From Acorus gramineus (taxonomy: Eukaryota > Streptophyta > Magnoliopsida > Acorales > Acoraceae), in NCBI GenBank assembly GCA_030737835.1, contig JAUJYN010000029.1, forward strand, positions 1,848,871 through 1,912,870: a stretch of DNA of 64,000 nt, in the 5' to 3' direction. Under the pieces are notes generated by a model. It saw only the letters and a program-made list of their open reading frames with translations, was not told where the DNA came from and did not search any database. Within the stretch, counting starts at the first letter, position 1, and each line of letters begins with the position of its first letter. The position numbers and the translations under genes were made by a program. Shown piece after piece: positions 12,150-23,235 of this stretch.

Positions 12150-12451
12150 ATGCTGGCGTGACTAGCTGAAAGCCAATCCATTCCCAGGATGGCATCGAAG
12201 TCCGTCATGGCGAGCTCTACCAACTCCACTGGAAACTCATGCTCCGCAATCACCACGGTACATCCTCGGTACACAGAACGGAGGAGAATACGGTCTCCAA
12301 CGGGCAATGATATCTCCAGGATAACATCAAGAGGGGCGGACGCCACGCCCATCCGTCTCGCAAAAGCGGGAGACACGAACGAGTGCGTGGCTCCGGAATC
12401 AAATAACACATATGCAGGGAGCTGGGAGATCTGAACAATACCTCGGACCAC
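12150..12451 (-). pseudogene. E1 aspartic protease domain
   Basis: The active-site motif [10 protein letters not shown] lies at about 12374-12403, followed by ILGMDWL, both hallmarks of retropepsins of plant Ty3/gypsy elements. The protease cleaves the gag-pol polyprotein. It lies between the gag zinc knuckle and the reverse transcriptase. Confidence 0.9.
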
Positions 12452-12575
12452 GCTACCTGAAGCCTGCGCCTCCTCGGCCGAAAGTGCAGCAACTCTGCCC
12501 TGAACAAACTGCGGCTGAGGAGCAGGGGCACGCCTCGCAGGCTGCGCTGGCTGCCTCCTCTGGTCAACACGGCCA

Positions 12576-12796
12576 CCCTGTGGCTGCTGCTGCTGACGTT
12601 GCGGCTGCTGCTGCTGCTGCTGACGCTGAGGCTGCTGCTGCTGCTGGCGCTGAGGCTGCTGCTGCAGGCGCTGAGGCTGCTGCTGCTGGTACGGTTGCTG
12701 CTGTAGCTGCTACTGCTGCTGCGGAGGCAGCACGCGGGGTCGGCCAGCATCAGGGCAATTATATAAAATATGCCCGATGCGCTGACAGTGATAACA
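12576..12796 (-). pseudogene. E1 gag zinc knuckle and Gln-rich linker
   Basis: A CX2CX4HX4C knuckle (CYHCQRIGHILYNC) is encoded on the minus strand at 12755-12796. It is followed by a long glutamine-rich linker built from CAG/CTG-type triplets (12576-12720) leading to the protease. The knuckle binds the genomic RNA. The same pair recurs in E2 (32918-33075) and E4 (63758-63917) with different linker lengths. Confidence 0.9.
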
Positions 12797-12960
12797 GCGC
12801 CGCCTCTCTGGCTGCATGGACTGGACTAGTACTGCCGCAATGGGTGCTGGACCTCGCACTGGCACCACATCAACTGGAGTAGCAGCAGCCGCTGACTGAT
12901 CAAAGCGGGGCCGCTTCTTCTTGCGCTATCCCTGGTCCTGGCTCCAGGGAGGTCTCTGCT

Positions 12961-13908
12961 CTACCGAGGGGTTGGAACCCCCATGGAGGCCCCGAGGTCT
13001 CGCTCGACTGTCTTCGCCCGAGACACCAAGTCCGAGTACCTCGTAAACGCCTGGGAAGAGACATGCACCCGAATGGTGCTGATGAGACCCATCTTGAATC
13101 GACGGCACCGCGTCTCCTCATCCATCACCAAGGCTGGGGCGAACCTGGAAAGCCTCGTGAAGCGCGTAGAGTAGTCCGCGACTGACATGGAGCCCTGCGT
13201 CAGCTGCTCAAACTCCCGCATCACGATCTGTCGCGTCGAAAACGGGAAGTACTCCTCCAGGAAATACTTCCGGAACCCCGCCCATAAAAGCCGCTCCACT
13301 CCCTCGGGAATGTCCACCGATCGGGTAGCCCACCAATCTGCGGCGCTACCCTTCAGCATGAAGGTGGCCAGGGAGACACGCTGGCGATCGGTGCAGTGCA
13401 TGGTCGAGAAGATCTTGTCCACCTCCATCAACCATCGCTCAGGGGCAAGGGGGTCCGCCGTCTGTCCATGGAACTCGGGAGGGTGGAGCTTCAGAAAGGC
13501 AGTGAGGCCACTCTGATGCACTCGCGCTGCAGCCTCTAGCTCCACCTCCCTCTCCAGGGGATCCTGAACTCTCACCGCTGGAATCACCACGGGAGCAGGG
13601 GGTACATCGGGTACCACAGGCGGATCTGCCACCAAGGGGACCTGTGGAACTGCATCACGGGCCGCCCTCAGCTCCTGAATCTCTCTAGCCTGCTCAGCTA
13701 ACGCCCTCGTCTGGGCCTCTAATGCTCTGGTCTGAGTCTCCACCAAATCTGCTATCCGAGCGTAAGCACGCTCCCATGCAGGAGGCTCCTGCGCCAGTCC
13801 TGGCCCCATAGCCGAGGACTCTCCAGTAGCATCCTCACCTCTGGTAGGTCCGGGAACCTCCAAAGGTCGAGAGGGACCACGTCCACGCATTCCTCTGCGA
13901 GGAGGCAT
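12961..13908 (-). pseudogene. E1 gag (capsid) region
   Basis: The gag reading starts at the ATG at 13906-13908 (MPPRRGMRGRGPSRPLEV). It has a Pro/Gly/Arg-rich head, a heptad-like stretch with repeated QTRALEAQTRALAEQAREIQ units that looks coiled-coil, and the Retrotrans_gag core (LHPPEFHGQTADPLAPERWL, then ADWWATRSVDIPEG, FEQLTQGSMSVADYSTRF). The start is supported because the same MPPRR start occurs in E2 (31852) and E4 (62644). A TTTTCTTAG acceptor-like site lies 10 bases upstream (13918-13926). Gag forms the particle that carries the RNA. Confidence 0.93.
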
Positions 13909-14011
13909 ATCAGCAACCTAAGAAAACCAGACACTAGGATCAGAATACTCATATAGAAATCCTAGGACTCATCTCTACGAAAAGAAGACCATTGGCTCTG
14001 ACAGGACCAGG

Positions 14012-14023
14012 CTCTGATACCAA
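14012..14023 (-). promoter_or_regulatory. E1 primer-binding site (tRNA-Met)
   Basis: On the minus strand this reads TGGTATCAGAGC, complementary to the 3' end of plant initiator tRNA-Met, a few bases inside the 5' LTR. It primes minus-strand synthesis. Confidence 0.95.
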
Positions 14024-14028
14024 CTTTT

Positions 14029-16739
14029 GTCACGCCCCAGGGCGGCCGTCCCCGAGGCGCGGCAATGGTATATATGATATCAGCAGTCTATACAGGAGGT
14101 CAATAACATACTCTAAACAACATCAAAATGACAACACAGACAACAATGAGGCTGACATGATATATACACAAATAGCGGAAGCTAAAAGACTGAATCTGTA
14201 ATTCAAAAACATATTACAGACTCGATACATAATCAACTGTCCTGTGAGAGCCAATATATACAACGACATCCAAATATAATACAAACGTGTGCCCAAGCAC
14301 GGAAACAATACATACAATCAAAAGGGGGGGGGATGCTGAATGGCCTCTCACACTCAGAGCGTGACGCTGCTCCGCTACTGCTGATGCGCCTCGGGAGCTC
14401 CTCCTTCAGATCCGACTCAGATATAACTGGAGAAAAATATATGCGAGGGGTGAGCCACACGCTCAGTGAATAGCACAACCCATGCATCACAATTCATATT
14501 AACCTTACACAATTCATAGCCCTAAGTGGCAATAACTACACAATCCAGTGGGTCGCTACATCGCCAACCCACTACACCCTCACCCTCACCCTCAAGCTGG
14601 TGACATGGTCTTTTGGGACTGACTAGGCTGTTAATCACCCTTGGTCCACCGATAGTCCCTCCTCCACTCCGTAGCTCGCCTGGTCTACTCCCACGATTCA
14701 GCACAGTCCGAAACACAATCAGGAGGTACCTACTGATGGGAGCCCTCTGTCAGGACGGCCTGTCTAACGCTGAGGAGTCCCTACACGGATCCAACGAAGG
14801 GAAGAGAAACAGCCTACCCACACGGATACGATCCACTTGGATCCGCCGACACCGATTGCAACTCTACTAATGTCATGAATTCTTCAGAATTCCTCCAGGA
14901 CGCATAACTAAGATGCGGGGAGACATATATTATAACAACGTAGTTATAATATTCTCTAAGGCATGCTAATAATCATAAGCTCGCATTTGATTTAAATAAA
15001 TTAAACTAAATGGGAAGCATGCATAGGTCGAGGCTTTCCTAGCATGAAACATGGTATCCCGATGTATAGGCCTCTATCCACAACATAAGGGTGCATATTC
15101 CTAGCATGCAAAGCCTATGGTGGCATGGATACAACAAAATGATCATGCATAGCACAGATTACACTTATTACAAATTAATACGCAATTATGGTGCCCCAGG
15201 GGAGGGCAATGCACGACTACGTGCATCGAACGCCTCCCTACTGGGTTGGATTGTCCCACTCACCAATACCCGGGTCGTCGCGTGACCGCTCGTCAAGATC
15301 TGCAAGACATGGGAAACCAAAATGGTGAGTAAAATACACAAATACACAAGAAATACGCTAGAAATACCCAACACTCGGACAAACATGCATACGGGCCCGT
15401 ACGCACGCGAGTCCGAGTGCCCCGACACACTCCCGCACCCACGGCAGCCATGCGCACGGCCACCCGCACGCGTACGCACGGGTGCGCACACGCGCGCACC
15501 CCCGAGCCCCAGGCACACTGCCGCACCCCAGCCCGCGCCCAGGCACGCTGCCGCGCCCCTGCCCGCTCGCCCAGACACGCCGCACGCTCGCGCGCGCCCG
15601 CGTGCACCGCGAGTCCATCCCTGCGCCCAACCGCACGTACTACGCCCCTGCGCCGCACCCCGCACGCACCCCTGCCCGCACCGCACGCACTGCGCCCCTG
15701 TGCAACGCACCGCGTGCACGCCAGTGCGCCCGCACGTACGCGCGCACTTGCCCAGCGCCCCCGACTGCGTGCGTCTGCTCTGCCTGCGCGCACAGACTCG
15801 CACGCACGCGCGCGGACGACCCCGCACGCGCGCCCGAGCCAACCCCACACCCTTCCTCAGCCCTCCCACACCCCACACACATGCATACCATGCATACACC
15901 CCATGCACACCCTAACATGCATCTAAAACAAGGAAAAAGGGAGGAGGAAAGCTCACCCAAGGGAGGAAAGGAAAGGAGGGATCTTTGGGTGCTCTTCGCG
16001 CACCGATTTGCCACCACCAAAGCCACCACTACCAAGGCCTCTTCTCAGCCTAAGAGGGGCTGAAAACAGAGGTTAAAAGGTGTCCATAAGGGGAGTTCAA
16101 CAAGGGGAAAATCACATCTAACACTATGGAAAGATAGATCGGGTCCTTACCAAACTTTTCTCCTTCTATGGCTTTTCTTTTTAACCACCCTAGCTAGATC
16201 ATATGGAGGAAATAAAGAGAGGGGAGAGAGAGATTTTGAGAGAGCTTGAGAGAGAAGATGATGAATAGGGCAACTATTCTTGGGCGTGGACTTAAAGGGG
16301 CACACACACACACACTTAGCCACTCACACACACACCACTCACTTACACTTAGAAAAATAATTAGGTTTAGCTAGGTTTAAGTGCACTTTGACCCTAGTCA
16401 ACCCAACCACACTAGCAAACAAAATCAATTGACCAAGTCAAGGGTCAAACTTGACTTGGTCAAAGTCATCCAATGACTTCTCGCTTGGTCAAAACCCGGA
16501 TACGATTCGGAACTGTGAAATTCTGAACGTTACCGGAATTCGATGAAATTTTTGTGAGTGGCTTGAAATGGCACCATGACACATAATATGCAGTTAGATT
16601 TTCAATCGGAGTTCTCAAGCTCATGATGATAGCCAAAAGTTCAAAATTTTAGCGGTTCCGATCGAAAAAAGAAAAAGTTGAAAAACTGCCAGAATGCTCC
16701 AATGGTGACCAGAAGGCTAAAAGTGACACATATATAACA
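14029..16739 (-). mobile_element. E1 5' LTR (A type)
   Basis: This LTR holds the element's promoter and leader. Reading leftward: U3 block (about 16495-16670), a TTGAC/W-box cluster (about 16386-16496), GATGATGAATAG initiator region (about 16257), donor-like GTGAGC (15951-15956), CpG-dense tract (about 15385-15850), hairpin (15372-15419), acceptor-like TTGCAG at 15300, the short conserved core and GGTGAGTGG (15255-15264), CCCTCACCCTCACCC repeats (about 14577), and the terminus at 14029. It matches the LTR at 3436-6111 with a few percent difference and length changes mainly in the CpG tract. Confidence 0.93.
15300..15956 (-). other. Candidate leader intron in E1 5' LTR
   Basis: On the minus strand a donor-like GTGAGC follows CCCTTGG at 15956 and an acceptor-like TCTTGCAG ends at 15300, with TACTCACC a little upstream of the acceptor as a possible branch region. 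The interval of 657 bases holds the CpG tract and hairpin. A 36-base core follows and is itself bounded by GGTGAGT; the next acceptor-like site is TTTTCTTAG just before the gag ATG. Inferred from signals conserved between LTR types. Confidence 0.4.
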
Positions 16740-17510
16740 TTTGCAGCACCTTTACGAAGCCTTCAATGCCCTGCGGAAATACCGTATGAAGATTAACCCT
16801 GCCAAATGCTCCTTCAGCGTTTCATTCTGACATTTCCTGGGGCACATCGTACACAGACATGTTATCGAGGCCAACCCCACCAAATCCAAGAGCTGCACGA
16901 TTCCAGCGCCCCTACAACTGTCTGCGACATCTAGGTGATTGCCAGTGAATAGCCACCCTATCCCGATTTATTTCTCATTTTTTGGATCGCTGTCGACCAT
17001 TTTTTCAGGCGATCAAGGTTAAGCAAAGCAAAGTCTGGTCCAACGAACAATAGTCGGCGTTCCAACACCTCAAGGACCATGTCAGTCAACCGTCAATCCT
17101 GTTGGTCCTAACCAAAGGCGAAATGCTCTTCTTGTACCTGGTCGTGTCGATTGCTGCAATCAGCCCCACTCTGTTCAAAGATGACCACGAACAGCAACAT
17201 CCAGTCTTCTACATAAGCAAAGCCCTACTCGATACAGAGACTCGCTACTCACCCATCGAAAAGCTTATCTTGGCTCTCGTAGTAGCAAAAAGAAAGCTGC
17301 GACACTACTTCAAGGCGCACCCCATTGTCGTGCTGACCTCCTATCCCATCTGACTTTTCTTGCACAAGCCAGACCTTTATGGGAGAATAGCCAAGTTGAC
17401 CCTAGAGTTGTCTCCATTCGACATCGACTACCATCCTTGGGCGCCTAAGAAGGGGCAAGTGGTAGCCGATTTCCTTCTGGAATTCAACCCCACAGATGAC
17501 ATGTGAAAAG
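16740..17510 (+). pseudogene. Tat-lineage pol: end of reverse transcriptase and RNase H
   Basis: This continues the Tat reverse transcriptase broken at 3435 (HLYEAFNALRKYRMKINPAK, then the connection region). RNase H-like coding follows: LYLVVSIAAISPTLF, VFYISKALLDTETRYSPIEK and LILALVVAKRKLRHYF at about 17102-17353. The first five bases (TTTGC) are the right copy of E1's target duplication. Heavily decayed fossil with many breaks. Confidence 0.88.
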
Positions 17511-17599
17511 CCACATCAGAACTCGACGACCCGCCGGATTTTTAGAGCCGAATATGAGGGGCCACGACCACCAGGGGGACGATCGGTCATGCCAATAGC

Positions 17600-18435
17600 C
17601 CTGCAGCAACCCTCCATCAATCCGGTTCCCGTTGTGCATATGATCGAAAGGGAAACCTCTTGTTGGATGGACCCAATTAAGGCCTATATACGCAATGGAG
17701 AGCTCCCGGCCAACAAAATCAAATCCCAGAAAGTGCAGTCTTGGTCCGCCAATTACGTCATCATAGAAGGCGCGCTCTACCAACAGAACGCTGGCGGTCC
17801 TTTCCTCAAATGCCTCAGCGCAACCGAAGTGAAGCCATTGATGGAGGAGATACATGAAGGGTCATGTGGTGACTACTCAAGCGGATGGTCTCTCATCCAT
17901 CGCATCCTGACCCAGGGATACTACTATCCGTCACGAAGAAGAGATGCCCTCGCCTTTGCCTGAAGCTGTGAAAAATGTCAGAAATTCTCCCCGCTCATTC
18001 ATACCCCTACAAAGGAGCTCCATAAGCTTACAGCCCCTTGGTCATTTGCCCAGTGGGGACTTGACACTGCAGGTCCGTTCTCGACCGTGACAGGTGGGAA
18101 AAGGTATGTGCTCTTGACAACGGATTACTTCACAAAGTGGGTCGAGGCCGAATCCTACAAGACCATCAAGCATGCCGATGTCAAGAACTTTCTTTCGAAA
18201 CCATCATATGCAGATTCGGCGTCCCTAAAGCCCTCATAGCAGACAACAGGACACAGTTCGCTAATACGCCTATCTACGAGTTCTGTGTCAAATACAGGAT
18301 CAAATTGCATTTCTCCTCGCGTGCCTATCCGCAGGGAATGGCCAGGCCGAGACTACAACCGAACCATCTTCACTATGCTCAAGAAAGGACTCAACGAGAA
18401 GAAGGGGGCATGCGTAGAGGAACTCGCACGCACTG
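17600..18435 (+). pseudogene. Tat-lineage integrase fragment
   Basis: The + strand encodes the zinc-binding part (IHEGSCGDYSSGWSLIHRIL, then CEKCQKF) and the core (FAQWGLDTAGPFSTVTGGK, DYFTKWVEAESYKTIK, then FGVPKALIADNRTQF). The wording is typical of Tat elements. The reading ends near 18435, where a CpG-dense LTR fragment begins, so the 3' end of this element is missing. Fossil fragment with several breaks. Confidence 0.88.
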
Positions 18436-18834
18436 TGCGCCGGCGCCAGCGCCCCGCGCGTATGCTCGTGCGCCAGTGCGTACGCGCGCGCGCTCGCCAG
18501 CGCGCCAAACTACCCGCGCCAGCACCCCTCTGCGCGCACGTCTGCGCGTGCACGCGCGGATAGGCCTGCGCGCACACCTAGACCTCTCCCATCCTCTCCA
18601 CTGCCCTCACACACACCCTAACACACATACATAGCATGCATGGCCACCCTAACAGCCCTAACAATCATTAAAACAAAGATAATGGAGGACGAGAGATTAC
18701 CAAAGGAGGGGAAAGAAAAGGGGAGGTATTCGAGTGCTCTTGGCACACCAAAACCACCGCAACCGCCACCACCAACACCACTACCTCCTCAGCCACTCCT
18801 CAAACCCTACTTGGCTGAAAATAAGGGGCAAGGG
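18436..18834 (-). mobile_element. LTR fragment (host of solo LTR), left part
   Basis: From about 18430 the sequence becomes CpG-dense (to about 18560) and then matches the leader and donor region of A/B-type LTRs in minus sense. It is cut at the left by the junction with Tat integrase and at the right by the solo LTR at 18835. It continues at 22547. The last five bases AAGGG are a target duplication. Confidence 0.75.
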
Positions 18835-21800
18835 TGTCACGCCCCAGAGCGGCCGTCCCTGAGACGCGGCAATATATAAAGTATCAGCTATCAATATTGA
18901 GGTCAACAAGGACTCCAACAACAACACACAAGGTGGCAAAGCAAAGATAAATGATAACTGACTGAAAAGCAAGAGCATAAGATATCAACAATGTATGTAA
19001 ACCAAAAATGTTATTACAGACTCGAATACACAATCTCTGTCATGTGAGAGCCAAGTCTAATCTAAATAAAATACAACCTGTGCCACATGCACGATTTACA
19101 AATACATAAAATGACTTTAGGACTACAGACAGCCTCGCACTCACCACCCGTCAGACATAATGCTCCACGAACATAAGACCACGCCACAAGGAAGCTCCAG
19201 CTCCATGCCCAACACTGCCCATGAAAGGAAACAGTATGTGAGGGGTGAGTTACAAGCTCAGTGAGTGGCTGGAAACCAATCACCAATACAACAATTCAAT
19301 ACTAAAGCAATTTCCTTCCAAAGAAAACATGGGTGGAAACTCAATGGATAACAAGGTCACGCGGCGGCGCGACTAATCTCACCCTCATCCTCATTCCCAA
19401 AGGAAGACTCTTGGGACTTTTGGGGAGAGACCATACCGTTGGTCGAAGAGACACGGAATTACTGGTCAACACAATACTACTACATCACCAACCTCACCCT
19501 CACCCTCACTACCGAAGGAAGACTCTTGGGACTCTTGGGGAGAGACCATACCGTTGGTCGAAGAGACCCGGAATTACTGGTCTATACAACACTATTGGAT
19601 CATCTACATCAAGATAACTACCCAACGATGTCTTTGAACATCGATACGCAACCGGACCCAACAACTATGGGAACGGATGAACAACGAATGGGTCACGCGG
19701 CGACGTGTCTTCACCTCATCCTCACCCTCACCCCTAAGGGTGACATAGGACTTTTGGAGAGATTAGACTCCTCTACACCCTTGGTCCACCGGTAGCCCTT
19801 TCCCCGCATAGCCTCTACCTGGTATACTCCCACGATCAGTACGCTTCCGAACGCATCGGTGGTACTTATGGATGGGATCCCTCTGTCAGGACGGTTTTTC
19901 CAACGCCGGGGAGTTCCTACATCGGATCCAACAAAGGGGAGAACGATTTAATGCTCGCAATATCATTCGTTAGCCCTCTCTCGGGTAGCCTCTACCTTGT
20001 ATACCGCCATGATCAGTACATCTTGACGCATGCATCAATAGTACCTACGGGTGGGGGCCCTCTGTCAGGACAGCTACAACCCGGGCCGCTTCAACACGGA
20101 CGACATTAGGAGGAAAACACTCCATGTTCGCAAACCGAACCCAATGGAAAAACAACTACTCTCGATAATCACTTATCGGTGATATCGAATACTATTGTAC
20201 TCCCACACGGTTGCGTCACTCGGACACAAGGAGGTTGCCTCCGCTCTCACGCAGAAATAATCCCAAGGAACATAACCCAACAGGCGGTTCATATACACGC
20301 CTAGCACAGGTAGGCCTAGCTTAATGCCACAACTACCGGCTTAACAAAACCGATAAGATAATGAATTCTCCTGAATTCCAAACGAGTGCATCGCTCAGAT
20401 GCACAGGGGTGATTACATCGCTAGCGCTCTAACTAATAAGGTACAACTCGACAACGGGTCATACCCACGCCTATTTCAGATAGGCCTAGTCAGTTTTAAC
20501 ATGTGCATATATATATCCTGGAGAATTATATCTTAGTTATGAACATGAACTATATGCACGATAACCCATCAAATAATTATAGGGATACTCCCTAACATGT
20601 ATTTACATCATAAACAACAAATCATACAACATGCATACATGGCCATTAATCACATAAGCACACAAGGCATAACTTAAGCATGCGTTGGATATCACCAACT
20701 TAAAAGGGAAGGGTCAAGCGCGATCTCGCGCACTAACAGGTGCATGCCAATATTCCAAACGAACCCGAGTCGAGTAGGAAATCGCCTCTACTTACTCAGT
20801 TCGTGCAGAGGGAGAGGGCAAGAGAGAGATCATCATCTCTTGAAGTTGGTCATAGCTTTGCCCCATTAGCATGGGCGCAACAACTACACCACGCCCTCGA
20901 GTCTTATCGCAAGGGAATATTAGGCAGGTGCCCGTTATTATCCCAGACTTAATCATGCTTGATATTCCAATTAATATGGTGGGAGTAGTATTACAATACT
21001 ACCTAAGGCATGCCTATTCTATACATCCATACACATTACAGAAATACATGCCCATACTAGAGGGGTGCATGCGATACAGTCATTCATACATGGATACAAT
21101 ACATGTATATAAGCCTAGCATGCAAGATATCTAACATATTATAGTTTAAGCATGGCCATACTACTTATCTACACTAGTATAGCTAGGATGCCCCGATCGA
21201 TGCGCGACACATGACTACGCGCGTCGAGTGCATCTCGAGGGGGGGGGATTGGATCAAACCACTCACCTAACGAGCGCGTGGTTCGGTGAAAACAAAGTGG
21301 CGTGTAAAAATAGTACTCCCATGTGAACACCATATGCACCCGCAACACACCCTCGCGCACAATTCCATGAGTCTTCGTCCGTCACTTGGCACGTCCTCGC
21401 TCGCGTGACCGCAAATGCATGCGTGCCCACCTCATGAACACATCTGCATGGGCTCTCATATCACAAAAAGTCACCACCTCTCACAATTGACTCACCACTA
21501 CACACTCGCCTAGACACGACATGCACTGCCAAGCATGGGCGAGTACTCCTCGCATGCACACCGCGCACTCCGAGCAAACCCGAGTACTCCAAGAACACCC
21601 TTTGGCACCCCGTGCATGCCCTGAGCACTCTGGCATGCTGTCCACGCACTCCGCATGTATGCGAGCATGCCGAGCATACACCCGCAGCCCCGCAAGCTGT
21701 TCATGCGATCTCAAGCGTACCGGTGCGTCAACCCTACGCCCCTTTAGCACATAAACACAAGCACAAAAGGGGTGTGAGGAAAACCATAAGGAGGAGAAGA

Positions 21801-22541
21801 AGAAGAGGCATTCAAGGATCCCTCACACCTACTCACACCCCCCCTCCCTACTCACACATAGCAGCCACCAAAAGCACCCCAAACCAGCCACCAAAAATAC
21901 TCCAAACTAGCCACTAAACATGCTCAAAGAGGGGCAAAGGAATACCTTGAGAGGGAGGAGAAGAGAGAGGCCAAGCAAAGATCATACACACATCCTCCTC
22001 TTCTGTTTTTCACTCCTTCTTACTTTCTTTTGTTTCTACGGGTGGCTGGCGAGAGAGTGAAAACGGGAGGGAGAGGTAGAGCTCGTTGAGAGGGAGAGGA
22101 GTGTTATCAAGGGAGAGAGTGAGAAGACATTTAATGCAAAAAGGTGGGGTTGGTGGGCTATGGAAGGGGAGGGGTGAGCTTTAGCTCTCTTACCCACTCA
22201 CACCAAGATATTTAAGGGAGGGTGACTTGCACACCAAGTCCACATGCACCATAGTCGACCACCAATTCACTTACCAAGACATAGTAAATGAAAATCTAGA
22301 TACGGTTCAGAACTGCATATTTTTCAAAATGTCACTGGAATTTCATGAAATTTTTATGGGTAGTACAAAACGGTACAAGGACCCATAATATGCCGTTAGA
22401 TTTTCAATCAGAGTACTCCAACTTCCGCAGGTAGCTAAAAGCCAAAATTTTAGCGACTCCGATCAAAAAAGAAAAAGGCCATGAATGACCCAAATGTGAC
22501 CAAGGCTTAATCGAAATGACTCCAAATAACACAGCATAACA
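18835..22541 (-). mobile_element. Solo B-type LTR
   Basis: A 3.7-kb LTR in minus sense from TGTCACGCC to GCATAACA, with perfect target duplications AAGGG at 18830-18834 and 22542-22546. It has no internal region. It contains the 111-bp and 175-bp tandem duplications of the B type, the conserved core near 21250, a weak CpG tract (about 21400-21720), and the U3 block near 22294-22470. It sits within another LTR, so it is younger than its host. Confidence 0.93.
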
Positions 22542-23177
22542 AAGGGAGCATGAGAGGAAGCCTAAGAGAAGGGAATCAACAACCAATACATACACACCTT
22601 TGTGTGTTCTTTCTCCTTCACTACTCCTCTTCTTGTGCTTCTTTTCCTCAAATCAGCACACACACACAAAACAAAGAGGGAGAGGGTGGCATGAGAGGGG
22701 GGGAAGAGAGAGAGAGAGAGAGAGAGCATTTTTTCTCAAATGAGGGGGGGGGGGTGATGAGAAGGGAAAAAGGGGGGTGGTGAACTTAAGCTAATCTCAC
22801 CCACACACACCAAAAATAACCAATGGTTTCTTAACCATTAAGCAAGAGGGGGGTGAGGTTACCCAAGGTGACCATAACCACCAAAATATCCCAACACTAT
22901 TCCACCAAACAAACCAGTAATGACCGAAACCCGGATACGATTCAGAACTGCATAATTTTTAAAACGTTACTGGAATTCGATGAAATTTTTATGAGTAGTA
23001 CTAAATGGTACCAGGACCCATAATATGCAGTTAGATTTTCAATCGGAGTACTCAAACTCACGCAGATAGCTAAAAGTCTAAAATTTTAGCGGCTCCGATC
23101 GAAAAAAGAAAAATTGGAAAATGGCCAGAAATGACCCAAATGTGACCAATAGGCTAAAAAGTGACACATATATAACA
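22542..23177 (-). mobile_element. LTR fragment (host of solo LTR), right part
   Basis: This is the U3 end of the interrupted LTR, finishing in GACACATATATAACA. The body resembles the B2 LTR around 52080-52450, but the terminus is A-like, so the host LTR is a mosaic. It holds a GA microsatellite (about 22703-22726), poly-G runs, and the U3 block at about 22928-23110. Confidence 0.8.
22703..22755. repeat. GA microsatellite and G runs
   Basis: A (GA)n tract of about 12 units is followed shortly by an 11-base G run. A similar arrangement occurs in the B2 LTR near 52260-52310, so it is part of the LTR. Confidence 0.8.
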
Positions 23178-23235
23178 CAATATCTAGCATATTATGGGTT
23201 AGACATGACCATACTACTTATCTGAATAAGTAACC
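23178..23235 (-). mobile_element. Short B LTR scrap
   Basis: About 55 bases match the B LTR in minus sense (compare about 21120-21172). It is wedged between an LTR terminus and a B1 LTR in the opposite sense. Rearrangement debris. Confidence 0.6.

Larger units (their letters stand above)
3436..16739 (-). mobile_element. E1: Tekay/Del chromovirus (Ty3/gypsy), both LTRs, nested
   Basis: This is a complete-length LTR retrotransposon transcribed leftward. Order on its own strand: 5' LTR (14029-16739), tRNA-Met PBS, gag with zinc knuckle, protease, reverse transcriptase, RNase H, integrase, chromodomain-like tail, PPT and 3' LTR (3436-6111). Perfect 5-bp target duplications TTTGC lie at 3431-3435 and 16740-16744, and the Tat pol it interrupts continues across them. 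A 2.9-kb solo LTR splits its integrase. Without that insertion the element is about 10.4 kb. Domain order and long LTRs fit the Tekay (Del) lineage. The element is broken: besides the solo LTR there are roughly three coding interruptions. The first 140 bases of the two LTRs differ by about 4 percent by eye, suggesting insertion on the order of a million years or so ago if usual plant rates apply. Confidence 0.95.

Noticed and set aside
12576-12720. CAG/CTG repeat as an independent microsatellite
   Set aside because: It encodes the Gln-rich linker beside the gag zinc knuckle and recurs at the same place in E2 and E4.
14012-14023. tRNA-like match TGGTATCAGAGC
   Set aside because: It is a primer-binding site of 12 bases next to an LTR; no cloverleaf surrounds it. 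No tRNA or rRNA gene was seen in the window.
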